Part shown: positions 56,201-64,000 of the stretch, one piece after another
Layout of the letters: every line of letters begins with the position of its first letter
How positions within the stretch are numbered: the first letter of the stretch is position 1
Assembly (NCBI GenBank): GCA_030180135.1
Contig: CM058230.1
Span: 10,913,082 to 10,977,081 of the forward strand
Length of the DNA stretch: 64,000 nt
Source of the DNA: Orychophragmus violaceus
Lineage: Eukaryota; Streptophyta; Magnoliopsida; Brassicales; Brassicaceae
Reading direction: 5' to 3'
Translations under genes and position numbers: made by a program
Notes under the pieces: generated by a model
Told to the model about the DNA's origin: nothing
Databases searched by the model: none
The model's input: only the letters and a program-made list of their open reading frames with translations

Positions 56201-57244
56201 ATAAAAGGGGCTGGTTTCTTGAGGTGTGAAGCTGACCACTGTTGTTATTTCAAGAGGCTTGAAGAGTCCTACTTGATATTGCTCCTGTATGTTGATGACA
56301 TGCTGATAGTGGGAGCAGATTTGGAAGAGGTCAATAACTTGAAGGCAAAACTCTCGGAAGAGTTTGCGATGAAAGACCTAGGAGAAGCAAAACAAATTCT
56401 TGGGATGAGAATTAGTAGAAGCAAGGAAGGTCTTAAGTTATCACAAGAGGAGTATGTGAAGAAAGTCCTCAAGAGGTTTAATATGGATGACGTGAAGCCA
56501 GTTAGTACTCCCCTGGCAAGTCATTTTCGGTTATCCAAAGATCAGTCTCCAGTGACTGAAGACGAGATGGCATATATGGATAGAGTTCCATATGCTTCTG
56601 CTATTGGCAGCCTGATGTACGCGATGGTATGTACAAGGCCAGACATTGCACATGCAGTGGGAGTCGTTAGCAGGTTTATGAGCAATCCTGGAAAGGAGCA
56701 TTGGGAAGCTGTTAAGTGGATTTTAAGGTATCTGAAGGGAAATCCAAGTTTATCGCTATGTTTCAAGAAGTCAGAGATTGGATTGCAGGGATATGTGGAT
56801 TCTGACAATGGAGGTGACATTGACAGTACAAAGAGTACATCCGGGTATGTTTACACTCTTGGTGGTACTGTAATTTGTTGGGTTTCAAAGTTGCAGAAGA
56901 TTGTAGCTCTATCAAGCTGTGAAGCGGAGTATGTTGCGGTAACAGAGGCAACAAAGGAGATGATGTGGTTACAGTCATTTCTAGAAGAGCTATGCCATGA
57001 CCAAGAGAAAAGTGTATTGTACTGCGATAGTAAGAGTGCCATTGACTTGGCAAAGAATCCAGTTTACCATGCTCGGACGAAGCACATACACCGTCGATAT
57101 CATTTCATCAGATCGGCTTTAGAAGATGAAGTGTTGGTGCTTGAGAAGATCCCAGGAAGTAAGAATCCGGCAGACATGTTAACAAAGGTCGTGCCGTATG
57201 ATAAGCTGAGGTTATGTGTAACCTCGGTTGGCTTGTTAGAGTAA
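53270..57244 (+). pseudogene. Element D gag-pol, one in-frame stop
   Basis: 1325 codons in one frame broken only by TGA at 54011-54013, right after the gag CCHC knuckle (C234 to C247). Gag begins with GKFDGTDYAFWRMQIEDY. Protease has WVLDSGASFH. Integrase keeps HTDVWG, RSDNGG and NGVAERMNR. RT keeps DVKTAFLHG, YGLKQAPRQW and YVDDML. RNase H keeps YVDSD, EAEYVA and YCDSKSA. A suppressible stop between gag and pol would be unusual for copia, where other elements here have an open frame, so a point mutation is the simpler reading. Apart from this stop it looks complete. Confidence 0.93.
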
Positions 57245-57303
57245 CAAGCACGGAAGACCTGCTACATTGATCAAGGTGTGAAGACAGATTGAAATCGGTC
57301 TTC

Positions 57304-57314
57304 AAGTGGGAGAT
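57304..57314 (+). other. Polypurine tract of element D
   Basis: AAGTGGGAGAT, next to the 3' LTR. Confidence 0.88.
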
Positions 57315-57715
57315 TGTTGGTTACATGAAGTAATTAAAACATGTGGAAAAGATATGGACGGTGGCACAACTATTCCTATGGTGGCTTTGCCCAACTATTC
57401 CTTTGGAGGCTTTGCCCAACTATTCCTATGGTGGCTGTGGTAGTTCACCTAACTCTCACCAATCCCCCATTTCTTCTCTATAAATACCAAGGCAAGGAGA
57501 GTTTCATAATCATCCCAAAACAAAAGAAAAAACAAGAGAGAAAGAGAGAAGAAAGAAAGAGAGAAAGAAAGAAAGAAATCCTTTTTCTTTCTAAGAAATT
57601 TAGCATAATTTCTTGAGTGTATTCGGGTTTTGGGTGTGAGTTGAGAGAGTTGTAATTTCCCGGTGATTAATATAAAGATCTGTAGCAGGTCCGGAGACGT
57701 AGGCACGATTGGCCG
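57315..57715 (+). repeat. 3' LTR of element D, truncated
   Basis: It matches 52626-53028 and stops after GATTGGCCG. The next bases TCCGT also occur 3 nt further in the full LTR, so the true break may be at 57720. Confidence 0.93.
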
Positions 57716-58587
57716 TCCGTAGATACACTAAGAGTGTTGGAAGAACTAGAGACAGTACGTGTGGGAATTATTCTAAGCAGTTGTATAATTAAAACAAATT
57801 AGTGGAATAGCTGGAGCTGATACCTGAGGTATATATAAATATTAGATAAAGAATAATAAAATATTTAAAAATAAAGTAAATTTATGATTGGTGAAGACTT
57901 TAAAATGATTGGTGGAGACTTGGAATAGCCAATGTTGAATACGTAAGGATAGATGGCTGATAAGGTATATACCACTCGATGTTTGGTATCTATCCGAGTA
58001 TCCCTTACAAAGTCAATGACTCATTTGAAGCAAACCACTAATTTGTAACACTAAATAATTGATATATCAATAAAACCTAGCTATTAAAAAATACATATAA
58101 GTATTACTACATATTTTCTTTAAGGAATCTCATATTATATAGAAAATATCTAAATTACCACCAAACCATGGTTCCAAACCTATCATCAACTCTAACATTT
58201 TTCATAGAATAGAAAAAACCTTTTTGTACTCACTTAATTACTTTAAAAATCTACTGAAAACTCCATGAAATCGATCAAAAGTCAGAAACATTTTTACCTT
58301 AACCCTCTACGTTTACTAGTTATATGTGTGACGTGGCATTTTTATTGGTTTAAAAGTAAATAGGGTAATTTTAATTCTACTGAACGATATCAGCAGATCT
58401 AGTAGCTTGCAAGATTTTAAATGTGGGATGGGACAAGTAGCCAATAATTAGAGAGTCGATAACGTTATGCATGACGTCCTTTCCTATTTGTGATTGGATA
58501 TGTAAAACATATAATAAAGTGAAAAGAGTTTTTAAAATAATACTAATTAATATTAGTAAAAAAAAGATCGGAAAGTTTTGGACGGAC
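57716..58587. other. Unassigned DNA between element D and the PHT1;8 exon
   Basis: AT-rich, no recognised gene or repeat. If the PHT1;8 donor at 58587 is used, this would have to be intron, but no coding sequence for the second half of the transporter follows before element D. Confidence 0.55.
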
Positions 58588-59276
58588 CTTGCGGTTTCAG
58601 GCATCAACATTCGCCAGTAGAACGTCAATGCGGCGGGAAGAGCACCGATCATAAGTATAAGCCTCCACGCCACGTCAGCTTCAGCCGGAGCCTCCTCCTT
58701 CTCCGCCTCCGAACCGCCGCCACCTCTTTTAAACGCCACGCAAACAGCCATCGTCACGGCTGAGCTCACAAGAATCCCCAACCCTTGCATCGAGAACACC
58801 GCAGCAATAAACGCGCCACGCGTCCTCTTGTTCGCAAACTCCGACATAATTGTAGCCGAGAGGGGGTAATCACCACCGATACCCAAACCGAGAATAAACC
58901 GGAAGAAACCGAGGCTAACCATAACGCAAGACCGACGAGTGGTGCAGACAGAAAAGCCACAACCGAAGGAGCTTATTATCATAATAATAAGACAGAGCCC
59001 GTAGACTCGGCGACGACCGACTCTGTCACCGAGGTAACCGAAAATGATTTGACCCGTTGCTGTGCCGAGAAGAGCGATGGCGTAAGAAGCAGAGAGAACG
59101 GCTGTGTTGATGGAGTCTCCGTGGTAATAAACATGGCTAATCATTTTCATGACCGGTGCGATGCAGAAGAGATCGTAAGCGTCGGTGAATAGTCCCATTC
59201 CTGCGACTATGATCGCTTTGAAATGGTACCATTGTATTCGAGCTGCGTCAAGCGACGACAATACCTTTATTGGCAT
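58588..59276 (-). pseudogene. PHT1;8: Phosphate transporter PHT1;8, first exon only
   Basis: 229 codons plus two bases, then a GT donor at 58587-58586 at the place where the protein should continue after MLMPETAR. Transmembrane segments 1-6 of a PHT1 symporter are present: TM1 at residues 21-42, the MFS motif GDRVGRR at 83-89, and the PHT1 signature GGDYPLSATIMSE at 134-146. A glycine/acidic loop is at 184-201. In A. thaliana PHT1;8 (At1g20860) moves phosphate with PHT1;9 in roots. The second half (TM7-12 and C-tail) is not in the 870 bp up to element D. The exon has no stop or frameshift. Most likely a truncated remnant; an alternative is a very long intron split by element D, but nothing to the left (XCP2) fits. 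Confidence 0.88.
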
Positions 59277-59718
59277 CGTCCTTTTCTTGATCTGTGATTC
59301 CGAATCCAGAGCTTTTTGTTTGTCGATATTATAGAATTTTAGGAAGATAAAGTGAAACAGCAGGACGAGGACTATTCTTATAAGTTATAACAAGTCTCTG
59401 TCTCTGTCTTTTTCTTCATTATGTTATTTCTATGAGCATGGAATATGCTTATGATCTGACTCCGAGGAAGACTTGGTCAGCTATTTGTGTTGTCACGATG
59501 GGCACAACATTCATTGTGTGAAAATTTCCAGCAGATTAAACCGGATTTAGATTAATCCTTTTAGTTTCGGTTTGCTTAACTAGTAGCAACGGTAGTGTTT
59601 CTTACACATACAAAAGAGTTAAAGATCTGTCCATACATGCTGTTTGATGGGGCCTAGCTTCTATAATATTAAAGATTACAGAGATCCTACGTGTTACCAG
59701 CTTGAAGGAACCTCTGGT
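59277..59718. other. PHT1;8 upstream region
   Basis: Between two minus-strand genes. TTATAAGTTATAAC near 59380 may hold a TATA-like site. No gene. Confidence 0.45.
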
Positions 59719-60897
59719 TCATGTAGAGTTTTTCTGTCTGATGACGACAGCCTCAAAGATACCATCTGATCGGAAGTTAGGAGTGAATAGCCGTGGATCA
59801 ACTGGTCCTGGGAGGCTAAAGGACAGCTTGAACGGTCCAGGCGGACACAGCTTCCGGATATTCATATTGAAAACCCGAGAATGCCTTTCTATAGTTTTAC
59901 ATCCTGTCGTAGTTGATCCCTCCAGTATAACCTTTCCATCTGATTCAATCTCACAGCTGAATCCACCTGCACAAAAACACCAAACCAATTCATGTGTTAA
60001 TCACTTAGACCCTATGAGACCTATCGAAACAGTTAGATGGGTAGCAGAGGTGAATATAATACCGTAATCTTTGCTGACACCGGGCAAAGCAACCTGAAAA
60101 AAGTAAGCAACTTTGTTGACACCAATGTCGACAGCACCAATGGATGGTCCTAAAGTTCCTATACTGGCTGTTCCTGTAGTTACAACCGCCGGTTCTGCAT
60201 CACATTCCTTCATCTCAGGAGGAACAATTACAAGTGGCAATATGGTGGGTTGATCTGTCTTCTCTCTTTCCATAAGAGTTTCGACATTCTTGTTTGTTGC
60301 TTTTGTTGAGTTCTTGAACCGTCTTCTCTTGTAAGTCTCCAGAAATCTTTCAGGGGTCTTACTGATGATTTCACAAGAAGCATGAGCAAGAACTGCTTCT
60401 TCTTCTTCAGCTTTCTTTCTCTTGCATGTTTCTCGAGGCTCTGCAGATGAATCAAAGTCTTGGTAAGAGACAAGTCCATTGGATGTCGCTTCCCCGTTTC
60501 TTGAAAACTCCTGCTCTTTCCCCTTTCTCTGCTGTATGTCTCCTGAAATTCCCTCTGGGGTTTTAATGATTACACAAACAGAATCACCAGAAACTGTTTC
60601 CTCCTCTTTCTTTCTTTTGCACATTTCTTGAAGTTCTCCATATGGATTGAAAACTTGGTTAGTGACAAGTCCATTTGATATCACTTTCCCATTTCTTAAA
60701 CAGTCCTGCTCGGTTCCTCGGCTTTCATCCAGCTGCACACGTTGAGGAGATACAGACAGTAAACTATCGATTTTCAGGTTCACACAACCCAATCCATGGC
60801 TACACAGACTCATGTTTCCCTCTTGCTCTATGAACGAACCTGAATTGCAAGTGAATGTGGGATAAGGCCACATATGGGAAGCATAAGGACATGCCAA
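59719..60897 (-). CDS. HSP20-like (alpha-crystallin domain) protein
   Basis: Two exons, 60897-60063 and 59966-59719 (GT-AG), give 1083 nt, 360 codons. Residues 245-355 form an HSP20-like fold: IGAVDIGVNKVAYFFQVALPG, then CEIESDGKVILEG, then the C-terminal KLSFSLPGPVDP. Two copies of a 65-residue module (61-125 and 127-190), each with RNG..SNGLV, CKRKK and KTPE, precede it; the CKRKK clusters look like nuclear localisation signals. It matches the A. thaliana HSP20-like gene At1g20870 in place and domain. The long N-terminal part sets it apart from small heat-shock chaperones. The start is uncertain: an upstream ATG at 61021 opens 73 codons in another frame, so a further exon or start may exist. 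Confidence 0.82.
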
Positions 60898-61902
60898 ATA
60901 TGTAGTAGATACAGGACAAAATCATATTGAGTTTCTCAAATATGCCAGATTCAGACATAGCTTTCTGAGTTCCAGTTCCACCATTTGGGTCCCTATGTCT
61001 TTTGAACAATATCTCTATCATGTTTTATATCATCATAATCATCACTAAGGAGAGAAAACATAACCCAACCCTTTCACTCATTAACAACAGAACAGAGAAG
61101 TAAAAAAATTAAATCTGAAAAGACTATACTTAAATTCCGAGAAAGCTGATACATTATGTTCACTTTACAAAACCATTCGATTATACCCAGAAAATATCAT
61201 AATCACAAGTCATGAAACCAAATATCCATTTTACAAAGTGTTAGTTCATCAAGGATTCAGAACCAATTTTTCCTCAAAGCCCACAGGTCATTAGGCTTGA
61301 AGACGAAACTATTCCTACTCTCTGTTTCAAGAATCGATCCCCACAATCCTAAACAACGGTTAAATAGGGATTTTTTTTTTTCAGTGGCAATTTTCAACTT
61401 TGCAGGCCCATAGATTTCAGTGAAATTAAGCAACATTGCAACTGAAACGAGAAGAAATAGGAAACTGGATTATTTTTACCTTTGTTTTTCTATTGTAATG
61501 AAAGAGTTTAACTTTAGGTGGAAGGAGGAGCAGAAGAGATTTTGGTGCAACAAGGAAGCTCCTGTGCATTGGTAGGAGAAGAAACAATGGGGCCACAAGA
61601 GGATGAAGCTCACCTTTGCATGTTTCCACGTGGGACCCGCAAATAACCCCATTGGAGGCGTCGCCACTTGCCCGGTCATTTTTGGGATTTTAAAAAGTCA
61701 ATGACTCCCAAGTATTTTTATTTGTCATATTCTTAGAAACTATGGGGTTGAAAAATAATAAGAAACAAATGGAGGTGTGAAAAACAAGAGAAAAAAGAGG
61801 AAGTGGTAGGAAAATGGGAACATAGTTGAGATCTTCAGAATTCAGATACAGTTTTGTTGGGAATCCAAACAAGCCATTACTTTGCCATTACCTCATTATA
61901 TA
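60898..61902. other. Upstream region of the HSP20-like gene
   Basis: Probably 5' UTR, a possible extra exon (ATG at 61021, minus strand) and promoter. A T-run at 61372-61381 and purine-rich DNA from 61500. Nothing else recognised. Confidence 0.45.
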
Positions 61903-62927
61903 TCTAATCTATTAAAACAGGAAGGTTTGCCATGGTACATAAATGTTGTTCCCGGAATTTGCCCTTGATATTATTAGTATTTGTAACCTTCATTAAGGGT
62001 AATTAGGTAATATAACATTATCTCTACAATCCATGTTTCCAAACAAGACAATTATTAAACATGTAGCCAAACAACCAAAATCTAATTGATCTCACTTTCC
62101 TAATTAATTAAAATCAAAACAAATTAATTGATAAATATAATGAATAATTTATACATAAACTATTATATATAAATTGAGATTCTCTAATTTATGATTTAAT
62201 TCAAAATATATTTATAATATATTTTAATATCTTTTTATTTTGTTTATGATTGATGTTTTTACGATTGTACTTTTTAGCAGGTTTTTCCATCAAACTGAAA
62301 AATATTTAATTAATTAAACGGATTGAAAAATTAATTAGCCAATCTCAATTATAATTTTTTTTAAAAAAAATTTGCATATAGTAAATAATTTCAGCTGATA
62401 TATTTTAAAATTATAAAATATTAAAATGATTTCATACTTATATTATTCAAATATTTGAAGCGTCAAATTATGCTTTATGTTTGAATGAAGTTTTTAACGG
62501 ATAGTTCCATCAAATTTGCAAATTATATATACGACTACAACATGTATTTTATAAAATAATATTTTAGATAAATAAAATAATAATTAAATATATACCACAT
62601 AAATTTTACAATAGTTGTTTTCACATATATATATATATATATTTTTTTCCAAACTATGATCTTACGATACAATACAAATTAAAATATATAATACGAAATT
62701 GTTATTTTAATCTCTTAATCCTTACGATATATCTCCTCCAAATAACACATAATTCATTTAAAAAAAAACTAAATTGCTAACTCACTGTTTATAATATTGA
62801 TTAAACAAATATAATCAAAATTAGATTACATAATTAAAAATCTAAACTACTATTAACAAAATGAATAAAAATTAAAATTTGTAAAGAAAATTAAACCCGC
62901 ACTTTCTAAGTGCGGGTCAAAATCTAG
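61903..62927 (+). mobile_element. Helitron, non-autonomous
   Basis: It starts TCTAATCTATTAAAACAGG after an A and ends GTCAAAATCTAG before a T. The hairpin CCCGCACTT-TCT-AAGTGCGGG (62896-62916) lies 11 nt before the end, and the terminal CTAG fits CTRR. 1025 bp, AT-rich, non-coding. Same 5' wording as the minus-strand Helitron at 46099-48126. Confidence 0.9.
62896..62916 (+). other. Helitron 3' hairpin
   Basis: A 9-bp perfect stem with a 3-nt loop, 11 nt from the 3' end; it serves as the rolling-circle termination signal. Confidence 0.9.
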
Positions 62928-63130
62928 TATTGACATTAAATATTCCCATAGTCCCTCGCATATATGAAGGCATGGATGTTAATTTTGTGTTGATGCTTGT
63001 ATAAAAAACAAACAAACTATTTGATGGGTCCAAGGAGGAAGTGTAAATACTTTTGACGCAGTAACTTTTTTAAACTCAAACAAAAAGGTTTCTTGTATAT
63101 CTTAATAAATGGTTTTATATGATAATGGGT
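62928..63130. other. Short spacer
   Basis: Nothing recognised. Confidence 0.4.
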
Positions 63131-63139
63131 TTAACTTAT

Positions 63140-63506
63140 GAGAAAAGTCATAAAATAGCACAAAAAACATACCTTACCATAAATATAGCACCAAGGAAAA
63201 TAATTCACATTTTTAGCATTATTTTAATTACAAAGACTTTTATAGCATTATATAATTTAAGGTTTATGGTTAATTATTTAGGGTTTAGGGTTTATTATTT
63301 AGGGTTTAGGGTTTAGTATTTAGGGTTTAGGGTTTATTATTCAAGGTTAGGGTTTAGTATTTAGGGTTTAGGGTTTAGTATTTAAGATTTAGGGTTATGG
63401 CTAATTTAGTGACAAAACATGTTTTTGTGCTATTTTTATGATTTTTCATCCTTGGTGCTATATGTTTGACAAGTCATGTTTTTTGTGCTATTAATGCGAT
63501 TTGCCC
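63140..63506. mobile_element. Small Mutator-type element with telomere-like interior
   Basis: A 9-bp duplication TTAACTTAT flanks it (63131-63139 and 63507-63515). The ends are imperfect inverted repeats; the part TAGCACAAAAAACAT is exact in both arms, followed by a second shared block ATATAGCACCAAGGA. 367 bp, no coding. A 9-bp TSD is typical of Mutator-like transposition. Confidence 0.82.
63276..63397 (+). repeat. Interstitial TTTAGGG (plant telomere-type) repeats
   Basis: About ten TTTAGGG heptamers, mostly in pairs, separated by TTTATTA or TTTAGTA variants. They occupy the loop between the arms of the Mutator-type element. Confidence 0.92.
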
Positions 63507-63515
63507 TTAACTTAT

Positions 63516-64000
63516 TCGAATCTTTCATCTCCAAAACAAGTGAACAGGTAGTAAATGAAGCGCTTCTAGAAAGAAAAATAGAGGAGATGAGTAGTCAAAG
63601 AAGGAAAGATCCTGAAATAACAATTTATCATCAGGAACGCGTGAAGGAGAGAGAATAACTTTTTCTCTCTGCCTTCTCTCCTCTTTCCCCACCGTCAAAG
63701 AGCCCCACCCTTTCTCTTTCCTTCGGCTTCTCCGGCGTCCGGTTAACACCGGCGTCGCGAGAGGTCTTCATCTCCGCCTAGTTTTGCTCTCTACAGGTGC
63801 TTCAACCGCGGCGAGGGACTAACGAGACGAAGGAAACTAAGCCGGTGACGGAAGGTTTGGTTCGGTGGCGATGCTTGGGGGTCGAGCGGAGAGTCGATCG
63901 GTTGCTCGAGGACTAGCTCCGCGGTGTCTCCTCTTCTCTTCCTCCGGCTCGTCGTTTGGCTTGGAGGTGCAAGGTGCAAGCGTTGTTGGTGGCGTGGGCT
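63516..64000. other. Edge segment, GC-rich from about 63640
   Basis: A CT-rich stretch then CCGGCGTC-type words resemble the 5' parts of the retroposons at 39-43 kb, so this may be the start of another one running off the window. ORFs on both strands lack domains. Confidence 0.35.

Larger units (their letters stand above)
52626..57715 (+). mobile_element. Ty1/copia LTR retrotransposon D (Tnt1/Tork-like)
   Basis: It has a 481-bp 5' LTR, initiator tRNA-Met primer site, gag-pol with one stop, a polypurine tract and a 3' LTR lacking about the last 80 bp. The bases before the 5' LTR are CTAAG; no matching duplication can be seen because the other end is gone. Over 401 bp the LTRs differ by about two substitutions and one indel. 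The protein resembles tobacco Tnt1 along its length. Confidence 0.95.

Noticed and set aside
63276..63397. True chromosome end or fusion point
   Set aside because: The TTTAGGG units are few, degenerate and enclosed by transposon arms with a 9-bp TSD.

Overview
The window is plant nuclear DNA from a crucifer (Brassicaceae). Genes have canonical GT-AG introns, there are plant LTR retrotransposons, Helitrons and MITEs, and six protein genes fall in the same order and orientation that I remember for Arabidopsis thaliana chromosome 1, At1g20823 to At1g20870: ATL80, MCD1, TMT1, XCP2, PHT1;8 and an HSP20-like gene. Species cannot be read from the sequence; the block is much longer than I would expect for A. 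thaliana because most of it is transposable element. Ortholog names rest on recalled protein similarity and gene order, not on a search.

Layout. 1-4532: 3' part of a Ty3/gypsy-like or LARD-type LTR element. 5264-5689: two related MITEs. 5851-6581: ATL80 (intact). 6582-8750: AT-rich intergenic DNA with a 441-bp tandem duplication. 8751-22789: copia element A (TSD TAATA), decayed, with a younger copia element B (13199-20974, minus strand, intact 1319-codon ORF) nested in its RNase H region. 24897-24968: tRNA-Trp. 25074-25350: MITE. About 25560-36600: remnant of a Mutator-like element with a transposase stub and a DUF1985 gene, the latter split by copia element C (27532-35293, minus strand, intact 1325-codon ORF, TSD AGGAA). 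37085-38637: MCD1 (five exons, intact). 38931-39113: only the last exon of TMT1, frameshifted. 39218-43832: four poly(A) retroposons, each with its own TSD, then a hAT-type MITE (43888-44354) and a Harbinger-type MITE (44500-44769). 45813-45885: tRNA-Ala. 46099-48126: Helitron. 48437-50530: tandem array of about 275-bp units. 51169-52486: XCP2 (four exons, intact). 52626-57715: copia element D, inserted 139 bp past the XCP2 stop, with a truncated 3' LTR. 58588-59276: first exon of PHT1;8 with no recognisable second exon. 59719-60897: HSP20-like gene. 61903-62927: second Helitron. 63140-63506: small Mutator-type element carrying telomere-like repeats. 63640-64000: GC-rich segment, perhaps the start of another retroposon.

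Reading it together: three host genes look intact with confidence (ATL80, MCD1, XCP2), the HSP20-like gene looks intact with an uncertain start, and two transporter genes (TMT1 and PHT1;8) have been cut down to one terminal exon each, both beside transposon clusters. Insertion order can be partly read from the sequence: B is younger than A (one LTR difference against about eleven), and C is about as young as B. The most informative observations are the rearranged junctions (B in A, D beside PHT1;8), the retroposon cluster where the rest of TMT1 should be, and the short repeat arrays inside LTRs, leaders and MULE introns. No unknown multi-gene system was seen.
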